Shown piece after piece: positions 50,262 to 62,249 of a DNA stretch of 64,000 bases. Position 1 is the first letter of the stretch; each line of letters opens with the position of its first letter. This DNA comes from Vesta saturnalis. Lineage: Eukaryota > Arthropoda > Insecta > Coleoptera > Lampyridae. Both the position numbers and the translations under genes were made by a program. The stretch spans positions 5,031,501 through 5,095,500 of the forward strand of contig JARFJB010000002.1 in the NCBI GenBank assembly GCA_036346205.1, given 5' to 3'. Under the pieces are notes generated by a model. The model saw only the letters and a list, made by a program, of their open reading frames with translations. It searched no databases and had not been told where the DNA came from.

Positions 50262-51605
50262 TGCGGCATTAGTGCGTCGACGTACGTTATACCTATCCAT
50301 TATTTTTGTATTTACAGGGTGTTACATATTACCAGGGTGAACCAAACATACTTTTTTTTAAATGGGACACCCTATATATTATTTCAAAAAAGATTAAGCT
50401 CATCTCCCCCATACTTCCAATATAGGGTTTCATTACGTTATACAGGGTATTTCAAAAGTTATGGTTAATTGTCCACGAAAATCATTCTCTTTTCAACATC
50501 CTGTATACCTTAGACAGAACAACCTAACAATCATTTTTTCCAGGCATAACTTTTTGACATTAGTACAGTGTTAAGAGAAAGTGCTATTTCTTTATTACTG
50601 CACCAATTGAATATAGGCGAGCCAAAACTCGAACACATGATTTTGTCAATTTTTTCAAATGAATCGCCCTGTATTATATTTTAAAAAGTGAAAATACACT
50701 ATGTTCTTTCATTTAATAATAGAACGGGATTTTTTTTTAAATTTCTGTTATATCAAGTTAGCCGTGAACAAATAAAAGTGTGACAAATAATTATAAAAAA
50801 TTAAAAAAAACATCGGTTATTAAGACAAAATTCTTATAACATTAATTAATTTCATAATAAATGTTCAAAATGTCCACCGAAAACATCAATACAGCATTGC
50901 AGTCGATCTTCAAATTCTCGACTGACATTTATTAACATTTCTACATTAATACTCTGGAATCCTTCTCGTATTCTATTCTTCATATCATCTTTATGGTTGG
51001 AGGTATTTGATACACACGGTTTTCCACATAACCCCATTTGAAGAAGTCAATTTTACTTAACTCTGGTCAACGAGCTGGCCATGCAATGGGTCCTCTTCTT
51101 CCCACCCATCTTCCAGGAAAATGGGTATTAAAATGATTATGAATTTATTATAAGTTTCGTTACGAACGAATACGTATAAAGGTAAATATGGGGATTACTT
51201 GTCGAATAATAATGGAAATTGTGTCTATTCACAGTTCCATTTTTATGAAACGTGGCTTCATCTCCAAAGAGGACAAAATCAAAGAAATCCGCCTGACTGT
51301 GAATTTGTTCTTAAGGCCATTCATGTTACGTTGTTCTGTCTAGGGTATACAGGACGTTGAAATGAAAATGATTTTCGTGTACAATTGACCATAACTTTTG
51401 AAATACCCTATATAACGTAATGGAGGAGATGAGCTTAATCTAAATTTGAAATAATATATAGGGTGTCCCATTTAAAAAAGTATGTTTGGTTCACCCTGGT
51501 AATGTGTAACACTCTGTTTGAAGTTGCCTATAATTTTTGTAAATAACTTTTTTTGATATCTCCCTTAATAACGGATATATCGTCCTTCGACGCACTAATG
51601 CCGCC

Positions 51606-51610
<5 letters not shown>
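50262..51610 (-). mobile_element. Mariner-like element with roughly 270-290-bp inverted ends, transposase decayed
   Basis: The left end (50262-50530) and right end (51325-51610) are inverted copies sharing GGCATTAGTGCGTCGA, CCAGGGTGAACCAAACATAC and ATAGGGTGTCCCATTTAAA-type blocks. The minus strand in between (about 51300-50840) reads like a mariner transposase: LFGDEATFHKNGTVN (first catalytic Asp), a GRW-type and DFFKWGYVE-type region near 51060, and a C-terminal IREGFQSINVEMLINVSREF. Many stops. It is of the same broad clade as the transposase at 52582. Flanked on both sides by (TA)n. Confidence 0.65.

Positions 51611-51611
<1 letters not shown>

Positions 51612-51698
<87 letters not shown>
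51612..51698. repeat. (TA)n tract separating two mariner-like elements
   Basis: About 87 bp of TA with one ATTATA interruption. It touches the right end of one element and the left end of the next. Confidence 0.95.
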
Positions 51699-51701
<3 letters not shown>

Positions 51702-54682
51702 GGTGAGTCAGTTTTTGTAGACAAACTTTAACAGGAGATAGAACACATGTTTCTAAAAAGAAAAGTTCCTATAAATATATGTCGTAGAAGGCTTCGTTTC
51801 CGAGATACAGGGTGTTGAATACAATTTTTTTTTCAAATTTTTATTATAACTCATAAACGAATGCTTAGATTTTTTCATGTTGGGGGGATAATGTCTATTA
51901 ATTAAGGGGCATGAAACAAGCGATAAGAATGTTCACAAACTTGCACAGTGGCGGAGTGGAGGGGGTGCTCAACCACTTTCATACACAAAACTTCTACGCC
52001 AATGACTATTTTAAAAAAAAACTGTTATTTTCATTATCTACATACAGTTTAACAAAAATAATGTACCTTCTTCTGTTTCGAAATTCCTGTGCGTTTCCGA
52101 GTTATTTTGATTTTTAGTGTTTGATGTGGTACTAAGTTAAGTAATGTGCTTTATGTGAATAATTGAATATAAAGTTTTTAATAAAAAAGATATAATAAAA
52201 CATTTAGAGCCATTTTAGTACCTAACGATCGTTTCTTTAAAATTTCAAATACATTTTCATTTATAAATAGGTAGGTTATCGGTTTTTTTTAGTATCCATT
52301 GTTATTATCCTCGTATAAAAAGAAATGCATAATTATTATTGTTATGCGGTCAATACCGCGAGATTATAGACCGCTGCTCACTTGCTCTCATTAAAGAGCC
52401 GCCACTGTATCAAGCCATACTCAAATACAAGACTTTTGTAAATTGAAATCTGTTTAGTACACTAATTTTAACAATCCTTATTTATTATTGTAACAATACT
52501 TAATTAATAATTGTGAAATTAATAAGAATTCTTAGCAATAACGATTTATAAATAAATAACAATAACACTAGTATAATAAAATTAGACACTTTGTTCAAAA
52601 TGTAAACCGTTCTTTTCAATACACATTTCACAGCGACGTACAATAGAACGTCTTAAGTTAATTAAATGATGCACCCTTATTTCATTGCAAGCATCTCTGA
52701 TGCGATTGTGAAGTTCTTCAACTGTATTAACCGGAGTGGTATACACTTTTTCCTTCACGAATCCCCATAGAAAAAAGTCAAGTGGCGTTAAATCGGGGGA
52801 TCTAGGAGGCCACGCCACTGGACTTCCACGACCTATCCACCTCCCCGGGTAGTTATTGTTTAGCCAATTTATTACATTTCTGCTATAATGGGCCGGACAT
52901 CCATCAAGCTGAAACCAAGAATGTCCTCTTAAATTCAAAGGAATGTCTTCCCACATATTAACATGTTCTTCTTCTAAAAATTGCAGGAAATTTTCTGAAT
53001 TTACACGTTGTGGCAAGAAATAAGGTCCAAACACGTGGTTGCCGTAAATTTCAATCCAGACATTTGTACTAAATTCATGTTGAAAACTTCTTGGTCGAAT
53101 GGCATGTGGGTTTTCATGTGCCCATATATGCAGATTGTGAAAGTTTACGATACCACGACGAGTAAAACAGGATTCATCAGTCCCCAGTATGTTGGATAAG
53201 AAATCTCTATTATTTTGAATGGAGTTAAATTCACGCAATATACCCTCTCCAATTCTATCTCGTCCACGGTTGTTCTGTCGGCCCCCATGTACATGTTTCA
53301 AACCCTGGTTAACAAATCGACGATGGATACTCACAAAAACGGAATGATGAGGTTGTCGTCTATTTGGAAATCTTCTCCGATACTCCCTAGCTGCGTACCT
53401 TGAATTCCCATTTGCGAACCCATAAATAAAATGAATGTCGGCTTGTTCGCTATTTGTAAATGTAAACGGCATGTTACACTAATAAAAAGCTGGCAAATCA
53501 AATGAAATAACTTTTTGAACCTAAAAACAATAATTAATAACAGTGAAATTATTCAAGATGAAGCAAGTGTTTGTAAAAAGTCAAACTGTCGTTTCAAAAT
53601 ATAAAATTTAATACTTACTTGTTTTCCAAGGAGTATCATATTTTGTTGCAATGAAATAAGGGTGCATCATTTAGTTAACTTAAGACGTTCTATTGTACGT
53701 CGCTGTGAAATGTGTATTGAAAAGAACGGTTTACATTTTGAACAAAGTGTCTAATTTTATTATACTAGTGTTATTGTTATTTATTTATAAATCGTTATTG
53801 CTAAGAATTCTTACTAATTTCACAATTATTAATTAAGTATTGTTACAATAATAAATAAGGATTGTTAAAATTAGTGTACTAAACAGATTTCAATTTACAA
53901 AAGTCTTGTATTTGAGTATGGCTTGATACAGTGGCGGCTCTTTAATGAGAGCAAGTGAGCAGCGGTCTATAATCTCACTTAAAAACTACATACATGTTTA
54001 TGGCGAAATTGATACATACATAATTATACAGAAAGTATTGACCGCATAACAATAATAATTATGCATTTCTTTTTATACGAGGATAATAACAATGGATACT
54101 AAAAAAAACCGATAACCTACCTATTTATAAATGAAAATGTATTTGAAATTTTAAAGACACGATCGTTAGGTACTAAAATGGTTCTAAATGTTTTATTATA
54201 TCTTTTTTATTAAAAACTTTATATTCAATTATTCACATTACTTAACTTACTACCACATCAAACACTAAAAATCAAAATAACTCGAAAACGCACAGGAATT
54301 TCTAAACAGAAGAAGGTACATTATTTTTGTTAAACTGTATGTAGATAATGAAAATAAGTTTTTTTAAAAAATAGTCATTGGCGTAGAAGTACTGTTTATG
54401 AAAGGGGTTGAGCACCCCCTCCACTCTGCCACTGTGCAAGTTTGTGAACATTCTTATCGCTTGTTTTATGCCCCTTAATTAATAGACATTATCCCCCCAA
54501 CATGAAAAAAATCTAAGCATTCGTTTATGCGTTATAATGAAATTTTGAGAAAAAAAAATTATATTCAACACCTTGTATCTCGGAAACGAAGCCTTCTACG
54601 ACATATGTTTATAGGAACTTTTCTTTTTAGAAACATGTGTTCTATCTCCTGTTAAAGTTTATCTACAAAAAACTGACTCACC

Positions 54683-54685
<3 letters not shown>
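51699..54685. mobile_element. Mariner-like DD41D element with inverted arms of about 1 kb
   Basis: The ends start CAGGGTGAGTCAGTTTTTGT and end in its reverse complement, next to TA on both sides. The left arm (51699-52690) and the right arm (53646-54685) are inverted copies over their whole lengths; the right arm has about 75 bp more near 53970-54045. The arms include the last 36 or so codons of the transposase, so the 3' end of that ORF exists twice in opposite orientation. The unique centre is about 955 bp. Element total is 2,987 bp. Confidence 0.75.
52582..53472 (-). CDS. Mariner-like transposase with DD41D spacing, intact 296-codon ORF
   Basis: The ORF runs ATG 53472 to TAA. N-terminal helix-turn-helix (residues about 5-52, with SRYAAREYRRRFPNRR); then catalytic Asp 1 in LGTDESCF, Asp 2 in FQLDGCPAHY and Asp 3 in SPDLTPLDFFLWG. 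Counting from Asp 2 to the final Asp of that block gives 41 intervening residues, as in the DD41D (rosa-like) group of the IS630/Tc1/mariner superfamily. The stretch between the HTH and the catalytic domain looks about 70-80 residues shorter than usual, so a second HTH is missing; activity is doubtful. In active relatives it excises and inserts DNA at TA. No stop interrupts the ORF. Confidence 0.75.
   Translation of the reverse strand: MPFTFTNSEQADIHFIYGFANGNSRYAAREYRRRFPNRRQPHHSVFVSIHRRFVNQGLKHVHGGRQNNRGRDRIGEGILREFNSIQNNRDFLSNILGTDESCFTRRGIVNFHNLHIWAHENPHAIRPRSFQHEFSTNVWIEIYGNHVFGPYFLPQRVNSENFLQFLEEEHVNMWEDIPLNLRGHSWFQLDGCPAHYSRNVINWLNNNYPGRWIGRGSPVAWPPRSPDLTPLDFFLWGFVKEKVYTTPVNTVEELHNRIRDACNEIRVHHLINLRRSIVRRCEMCIEKNGLHFEQSV

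Positions 54686-54730
<45 letters not shown>
54686..54730. repeat. (TA)n tract at the right border of the DD41D element
   Basis: About 22 TA units immediately follow the element's last base. Confidence 0.9.
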
Positions 54731-54733
<3 letters not shown>

Positions 54734-55094
54734 ATGTAGTAACTTTGGGAATAGTTTTTGTGAGAACTGGAAATTTGAGGACTGGCCCAAAGTTCCGTTC
54801 TAAGTAAGTTGCAGAACGGTAAATTTGTGAACGTTCTGGAAGTTTGAGAATATGTAATACAAATTTAATACTTATACACCTATTACTAAATATGTAGGCA
54901 ATAATAAATTCAAGGAAAAGAGGTCATGTTTTAATGTAAAAACTTGCTATGAAAGGGCGGGTAAATATAATATATACGGATATATCCAAAGGCTTCCACC
55001 AAATTTTCCATGATATTCTTATTCTTACTCTTAAAATATAAATAAGTCAAGATTTTTAAAAACATAAAAACATATTTATTAAAGTAAGTACTGG

Positions 55095-55100
55095 TTTATT
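55095..55100 (-). terminator. Polyadenylation signal of the BROMI-like gene
   Basis: TTTATT on the plus strand (AATAAA on minus) lies 24 bp beyond the TAA stop of the gene (55124-55126). Another TTTATT is at about 55075. Confidence 0.5.
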
Positions 55101-55123
55101 ATAATTTTGTGAATTATTAAATC

Positions 55124-58100
55124 TTAATAATGCAAAATATTCTTATATTGTTTGTACAATTTATCCATATAATTAAAATAATTGGCTAACTGATAGTCAG
55201 GTGCTTGTGATATCTAAAACAAAAATATGGTGCTTTTAAAATTAGAATGCTATAAATACTTACATTTAGATCATTCATACCATTTAATGGTTGAAGTGCT
55301 GTAAAAATTTTATCTTGAAAATGATCAAAAATTGTGACAAAGTAAAGTACCACATACTCCGGAGGGTACAGTATGCATAATAATATAAAATTACATATTT
55401 CTTTAAAATCTAAAATAGCAAAGAAACATTGGTTCAGCCATTTTCGAACTATATGCTTTGCAGATAAATCTAACCTCTGTAAGTACATTGTTTTAGTTAT
55501 TAGTTATTGATTAATATAGGTAGGTAAAAAAATAGTCTGGTTACCTTTAAGCAAGAATTAATTCTACTGTTCTCTAAAATGGTCTCTAACTTGTTATAAA
55601 AAACATTTACAAATTCTTCTTTGCCTAAAGTATGGCAAACTAAAGGCCATAGAAGTGGTGCAATTGGCATGTCAAAGATTTTTATCAAAATCAATTTACA
55701 TCTAAAGTTACGCACTTGAAATATTTAGATACACTAATAAATATAACTTACTTTTCTACTTTTCCTGCGCAAATTAAAAATATTATTCCCACAAACCAAT
55801 CAAATCCAACAAATTCATTTGGACGAGATCTTAAAAAAGTATGTGATTGCCTTAATAACAAAATTAAATTTTTTGCATTTGGTGTGGCTGCTAGCAATAA
55901 TTTATTTTGATTTCCAAATCTAAAAATAAACTGAAATAAGAAGTACTTTTTACATGTTTCAACTTGCTTTGTAATTAGGGCTACACCATAATACTCTTCT
56001 GAAAATAATGTACACAGATTCTGATCTGAAGTCCAAGTGTACGTATTACCCAATTTAGGTATTTGCTCCAATAAATCAACAATTATAGATGTCTATAAAC
56101 CTAGTTGATACAAATGTTTTATGAGATTTATTTTACCTTATATTTTTCTTTGCTGCTAATTTGAAAACATTTTCGTACTTGTATTATCCAATTTTTATCA
56201 TGTATACTATTTTTGTAGTTGTGTAAAAATGTATTTAAGGCGACAGATGATTTACATATAAAGCTAAAAATTTCTTTATTACAACTGAGATTGTACTTAT
56301 TACTTTTGCCCATTTTCACCGAGACTGGTAAGGTATTGTAGTAATAATATCAGAGTTCACTATATTTTCATTGAATTTAATATCAACAACACCAGTACAT
56401 TTAATTGCTAGCAAAATGGATTGTAATAAACTGCATGCTTGGGCTATTCCCTTATCCAAAACTTGAGCTTGTAATTCAGTCAATTTTTCCTTTAAAAAGA
56501 TAAATTTACATTTACTTACCATCACTAAAAATTGGCGATATGGCAGAGGCTTTATGGGATTAATGCAGAAAAATATGAGAGGATTAAGAAAAATTTACAT
56601 TACCTTTAACTTGTATTTATCCTGTAAATATAATAATACGTCTAAATTTGTAATCAAACTCTGTAGACATTTTAGTCCTAAAATACCGAGTGAAGTTCCT
56701 ACAAAATTAATATTTAAACAGGTATGTAACAATGCTGATAAAGCTCTTATTTCAAATTCTCTCTTGTGTTCATCTGTAGCGCATTTAAATTCTAATAAAA
56801 TTTTTATCAGCTGAAAATTACAAGTTAAGGTTGTAATCAAATGTAAAAACGTCGTAGATGATTCGTGAAAATTAAGATCCAGGGTTTTGATAGTTTTCCA
56901 TATGGTTTCGTTTATAAGAGTGTTATAAGAATTTTTAATAAGATTTTTTCCTTCAGCAGTCATCATTAAGCTCAGTATTAGATTATTACTGAGCTGAATC
57001 TGTTTGTGATTCATATATAATGCACCATCAATAATTTCATTCAAAAGTGTTTGTTTGCTGTAAAACATGTTTAGTGTATTATTATCATATTGAATAAAGA
57101 AACATAATGTTCTTGCAATTTTACCAACATAATAATCTTCAGTGAAACTACCACTTAAAATTATTTTGTATAAGTCACATACCACCTGGATCAGTTTTCC
57201 AACACTTAAGCAAAAAGAGATTTGCAAGTCTACATTTATAATATTTATACAGCAGTCAATTAGTTGAAATATTGAGTTATCAATGGCAGCACAAGCCTCA
57301 CTTTGATTGATAAAATTACGAATGCATACAATTGTTAGATTAATTACAGTTTCAAGTGCATTGAAATTTTCAGTACTTTTAGACATCTTGCAAACTTGAT
57401 CTGAATTTACTAAGTATTTCAAAACTGCTTTATTTTGCGGGAGCATCAAAACGTGGTTTAAAATTATAAGAATATGTTCATTTTCTCTCACAGTTTTGTA
57501 TAAGTTTATTTTATGATCTGTTCTAAATGGCTCAAATAGTTTTTTTCTAATCTTTTCACACATTAAAATATTAACATTTGCTAGTATAACACTTAAGAGT
57601 ACTTTGGTTAAGACTACACTTTCAGAATTTTTACTCACTGAATTTATTGCATCTAAGATTAAAATTGTGAAATGTTCTTGCGAAATGCTTTGGTTTTCCA
57701 TTGTAAACGGAAAAATTTTAATTTTCCATTTAAATATTTCAATTAAAAAATTTGCAGAATGTACGAAATTGTGAACATTGTTATTTTCATAATTATCTTC
57801 CAAATAATGTATGAATGTTTTTAAAAAATAACTAATTATATTAGAATTTTTCAAGCAACTGAAAATCATTTTTCTGGTATGGGAATTGTAACAAAATTTT
57901 CTTAACCAATTTACATTACAATCTAATTCAGCAATAAAAGTTAACGCATTCATTCCTGGTGATGTGCATGTAAAATGCAATAAATACATAAATGTAATGA
58001 TAATTTCTTCTGTTGATTTACATTTCGGTTGATTTAAATATCTAACTAAAATTGGTTGCAATTTTATCAACATCTTCATCATACTTGAGACTCGTTTACA

Positions 58101-58556
58101 AATTTTTGTATCAGATAAGTCAAATACTTCATTTCTAAAAATGAATATAATGGTCTCGAGTAAATTTAGATATCCATTCCCAACCGCATTGGGAGTAGTC
58201 ATTATTTTGTAATGAAGCTGTAAACACTTTATGAACACTTCATCATTTTTACTTAACAAATATTGTTGAAGTTTTTTACATAAAACTGACCAACTTTTTT
58301 CATTTGTATCTGTAAAAAAAGTTGATAGCAGTTCATTGATTGATTGTATTTCGATTTCAACATTTTCATCTAAATTCTGCGTAATATAATAATAATCTTC
58401 TATGTAATTACCCCATGATATCAGAGGTTTATCAAGTTGTCTTTTGATCCCTAATTCTTTATTAGTTTCTAAAAAGGATAAACTCTTCTTGTCTAAGTTG
58501 CTTGAGATATTTACGTTCTTTTTTATTTCGCCTTTAACTGAGGATAAGGTGCTCAT
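55124..58556 (-). CDS. TBC1D32: Broad-minded (BROMI/TBC1D32)-like host gene
   Basis: Exons on the minus strand: 58556-56604 (651 codons), 56489 to about 56137 (one frameshift inside, near 56320-56345), 56092-55752, 55701-55545, 55476-55264 and 55213-55124. GT/AG borders and phases agree; introns are 44-114 nt. The total is about 1,030 codons. The alpha-helical N-terminus contains NWLRKFCYNSHTRKMI; the C-terminal part has FVGFDWFVGIIFLICAG and a TBC-like end with WLNQCFFAILDFKEICNF and PEYVVLYFVTIF. BROMI works with the kinase CCRK/CDK20 in cilium assembly and Hedgehog signalling in vertebrates. The first ATG (58613) is 19 codons upstream; I prefer 58556 (MSTLSSVKG) because the upstream residues look like untranslated sequence. 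Confidence 0.7.
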
Positions 58557-58997
58557 AGCTAGTATAATAATTAAAGGATTAAAGGTATAGATTATTTCGT
58601 TTACGTTAGACAAAGGTAAAAACGTGTAAAAATATTTAATAAAACATTAGACATTTAAATTTTTATTTGCTGCATAGATTTTTGTTTTTAAACCATTACC
58701 TACTCACTGTCAATTATATTTTACACAGCCCTGTTTAAGTATCTGGTGGGGAACAACCATAGATATCTTACTTAATAAGTAAATAGCCAGAGCATATGAG
58801 CTACGCGTTTAAAATACGAGACTAATTGAACATTTCAATAAGGTTGAAAATTTACAAGTTGGGGGTATTCGGACATGCGCAGTCGTATCATTAGAATTGC
58901 CAAGTTCAATTTTTGATATCAATTGTAATTGTCAAAAAGCGTTTCTCTAACCTCGATTTTTCGCGTTTTTCGAGTTTACTATTAGTAGAAGTGAAAT
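58557..58997. other. Upstream region of the BROMI-like gene and left half of a THAP-bearing inverted repeat
   Basis: Non-coding. An inverted pair TAGATATCTTACTTAATA / TATTAAGTAAGATATCTA lies at about 58761-58779 and 59230-59248, enclosing the THAP mini-exon. Confidence 0.4.
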
Positions 58998-59069
58998 ATG
59001 AGAAGCTGCATAGTGCCTTTTTGTCAAAATGACAGCAAAAAAATTAAAAGAAAATCTACAATTTTTCAA
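58998..59069 (+). CDS. Short exon encoding the start of a THAP-type zinc finger
   Basis: ATG 58998 opens MRSCIVPFCQNDSKKIKRKS then TIFQ, followed by the consensus donor GTGAGG. M-x-x-C-x4-C followed by a basic stretch and an aromatic is how THAP (C2CH) DNA-binding domains begin, and many THAP genes have a first exon ending here. No second exon was found in the next kilobase. The exon lies between inverted repeats, so it may belong to a P-element-like or other transposon, or be a gene fragment caught by one. Confidence 0.45.
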
Positions 59070-59259
59070 GTGAGGTCATAAATAATTATATAATTACAAC
59101 TATTTGCCTTCTTGAACACACGGCGGCTTATATTTACATAGTACAGTATTTACTAGTGCGCAATTCCTAATACCCCCATGCGAAGTTTCAATTCGGATCA
59201 TGCATGGTTTCAAGGATTGTTTATCTAGGTATTAAGTAAGATATCTATGAAAGATCCAC

Positions 59260-60332
59260 ATTCTCAAACGTCAAAAATTTTAATGCCATCTGTTGGTGTG
59301 TGGTAAAACAAAAGTTACTAACTAAATTAGGTATACAAGTATAAATCGTAGCATACGTGTGTCGATTATTTAATCGCATGGTTATTACGTATATTTTTAG
59401 TTTTTAAAGTGGATAATGTATGTCCTCCCAGGGGCTATCAACTCCACTTACTCCTTCAACCATTTGGCTTTTATTCCTTAGAATAAATACATACCCTAGA
59501 CAAAAAAAATAGATACTTTTCTTGAATAGGGTATTCGTTTTTAGTTTCTTCTTTTTTGTAGGTGACGCTGTGCTCGCTGCTCGATTGTATCAGAGTTTGT
59601 TCGATCGCCGACTGTTTCCCGTCACATTTAATTTTGTGGCTACGTTAGTGTTTTTTAGTATTCATCTTTAACGTGGACTTCTTACAAAAGTGCATCGTGT
59701 AAATATAAAGGTTTGTTCGTTTGTAGAAATAGTAACAAACTTAAATATCTCCGAAACTATTAGAGATAGATATAGAACATATTTAATAAAAATTAAAGCC
59801 GACTAATAGACGGAGACAAGGCATTAAAAAAATATAGGGTGTACCATTTAAAAAAATGAAGATATAGCATTTTCAAATTTATGTTATTGAATTAATTTTT
59901 GTAATCACCGTGTATATTGAAATCCAATTTTGACAATAGATTAAAGTAAGCTCATGTATGAATGAATTCTATACAAAAGATTATTTTTTTATCTTTAAAA
60001 ATAACTGAGATACGCCTACTTGAATTACTACATAAAAATGTCGGTTTTTAGTTAACTTTGCTAATATCTCAAAAACTGTAAGATTTAGCTTGTAAGTAAT
60101 TCTTATAAAAAAAATGTAAAATTATAAGGAGAATCGAAAAATAAAATAATATATAGGGTATTCTATTTAAAAATCAAAAGTTCTATATTGTACCGCTTTT
60201 ATATTATACCCTGTAGAAACCAAACTATTTTTAGATTATAAGGCTTATAAAAATAGACAACTTTCGTATTTAAACTTATCTTCTAAGTTTAATGGCTAAG
60301 GAGCTATCGTCCGAATACGCACTATTGGGACA

Positions 60333-60385
<53 letters not shown>

Positions 60386-60830
60386 TACACATAAGTATGA
60401 AACTGTTACGTTTAGGCAAATAAAGTTTTAAACAAACTTACCTTAATTTTTAACGTTAAATCGATCTGAGTAATAAAAAATAGGGGTTTCCATTTGATTT
60501 TTTTGAGTAACTTGCATTTTTTGATAGTCAAGTTTAGACATTCATAATTTTATTTTTATGAAAAATACAAATGTCATTTTTTGCAGACTGTTGCAATAAA
60601 CCTTTGCCTACAACACCTCAAAGTTTTATTCAAATTGTTTGACAGTAACAGAACAATTAACGAGTTATTACTAAGACCGCATCTGTCCATTTTTTTAGAA
60701 AAATGGTTTTTTTAAACGACTAAAATTTCGTATCTAGTTTATTTAACAAACTTACCTTAAAATTCGACATAGAATCCAAAAATGTATTAATATACGGGGT
60801 GTTCCATTTAAAATAAGCGACTAAGTACCG
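59260..60830. other. No gene; mariner-type end repeats
   Basis: Contains scattered blocks such as AGGGTGTACCATTTAAA (about 59837) and GGGTGTTCCATTTAAA (about 60797), plus a (TA)n at 60337-60379. These are fragments of mariner-like element ends. There is no ORF above background. Confidence 0.45.
60337..60379. repeat. (TA)n microsatellite
   Basis: About 21 TA units, next to a GGGACACC end-like motif. Confidence 0.9.
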
Positions 60831-60851
60831 ACTTCCGGTATAACCGGAAGT
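60831..60851. other. 21-bp palindrome with two inverted ETS-type motifs
   Basis: ACTTCCGGT-ATA-ACCGGAAGT: 9-bp arms around a 3-bp centre. ACCGGAAGT is the consensus site of ETS transcription factors. It sits just inside a mariner-like end block, so it may be part of a repeated family rather than a host enhancer. Confidence 0.5.
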
Positions 60852-61504
60852 GGCACGAACGTAAAAATATTTTAGATGAGTTAGCTCTAACATCATTACC
60901 CTGTCACCAAATTTTCAAAATTATAGTAAGTTTACATATTGTATGACATAAGTCTAACTAAAGTAAAACTATCAATAAAATATAAGTAAAAGTATTTCAT
61001 CAGAAAACTGCATATTCCTTTTTCTGATTAATTTTAATGTTTGATGTTGATTCTTTTAGTGAACTAAAAAATATAAATGTACCTAATTATATCTTTAGAG
61101 CGAAACAACAATCCTACGAATAAAGTGAACATATCCTTTCAGCAAACATCTTATTACAGATGCCATTGTTACAGCACTTATTAAATAATTAAATAAATAA
61201 CTAAAATGAAATTTAATGGCTTAACATATTATTTCAGTGTAATTCATTTAGAGTTCAATAACTGCACAGAACAATTATATTACAAAAATCAACACATCCT
61301 TTTCAATTTCCTACACTATTATAACAATGGACTGAAACTACTAAATTTTTAGTCGCTATCCGTATCTGAACATAAAACATGACTATCACGGAGTTCAACA
61401 TTTAAAGCTCCAACTGTGACATGCTTTTACGTAAATAAAAGCATTTCAGATGTGGAAATATGTATAGGTTAGATTGTGCTCACTTTGTGCATACATGTTG
61501 TACA

Positions 61505-61622
61505 ATGTATCCCTAATGCGGCATTAATGCGTCGAAGTACGATAATTTTTGTAAATAACTTTTTTTGGTATCTCCTTCAATAACGGATATATCGTACTTC
61601 GACACACTAATGCCTCACCCTG

Positions 61623-61625
<3 letters not shown>
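61505..61625 (+). mobile_element. Mariner-like end fragment, self-inverted
   Basis: ATGCGGCATTAATGCGTCGA (61515) and, about 80 bp on, CTTCGACACACTAATGCC are inverted copies. Both match the ends of the 50262-51610 element. The unit ends in CCCTGTATA next to a (TA)n tract, so this is a miniature of that family. Confidence 0.5.

Positions 61626-61688
<63 letters not shown>
61622..61688. repeat. (TA)n microsatellite
   Basis: About 30 TA units between the mariner end fragment and the next MITE. Confidence 0.95.
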
Positions 61689-61690
<2 letters not shown>

Positions 61691-62117
61691 TCGTACTCCT
61701 GCATCCCTGCTGATAATAAAGATGGTAGTTCTGATGCTACCGCTAGAGTTAGATAGTCACAGTGAGTTGTCAAAGAGATTGTCTTATATATTTTGTTATT
61801 TTAAACCCTAATTTAATTGTATAAATTCAGTTTACTTTCAGATAAGAATATTAAATAGTTTTATGTAATTCCATATGTAACTTAATAAAATACGTACTTT
61901 CAGCAATTGAATTTAAACTGTTTTTCTCCAAAACCAAAACTAACCTACCAAGCATACACATATTATATAAACTGAATTTATACAATTAAATTAGGGTTTA
62001 AAATAACAAAAATATATAAGACAATCTCTTTTGACAACTCACTGTGACTATCTAACTCTAGCGGTAGCATCACGAACTACCCATCTTTATTATCAGCAGG
62101 GATGCAGGAGTACGATC
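61689..62117. mobile_element. MITE with arms of about 146-150 bp
   Basis: 61689-61834 and 61968-62117 are inverted copies (starting GATCGTACTCCTGCATCCCT), with a handful of mismatches. The 133-bp centre is AT-rich and non-coding. Both sides carry simple repeats: (TA)n on the left, (CA)n and (TA)n on the right. Confidence 0.75.
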
Positions 62118-62146
62118 TTACACACACACACACACACACACACATA

Positions 62147-62150
<4 letters not shown>

Positions 62151-62209
<59 letters not shown>
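62151..62209. repeat. (TA)n microsatellite
   Basis: About 29 TA units preceded by (CA)n at 62122-62143. Confidence 0.95.
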
Positions 62210-62249
62210 TACATGTAGGTGTCGAAGGTTGTGCAACCTTTTTTTCACT

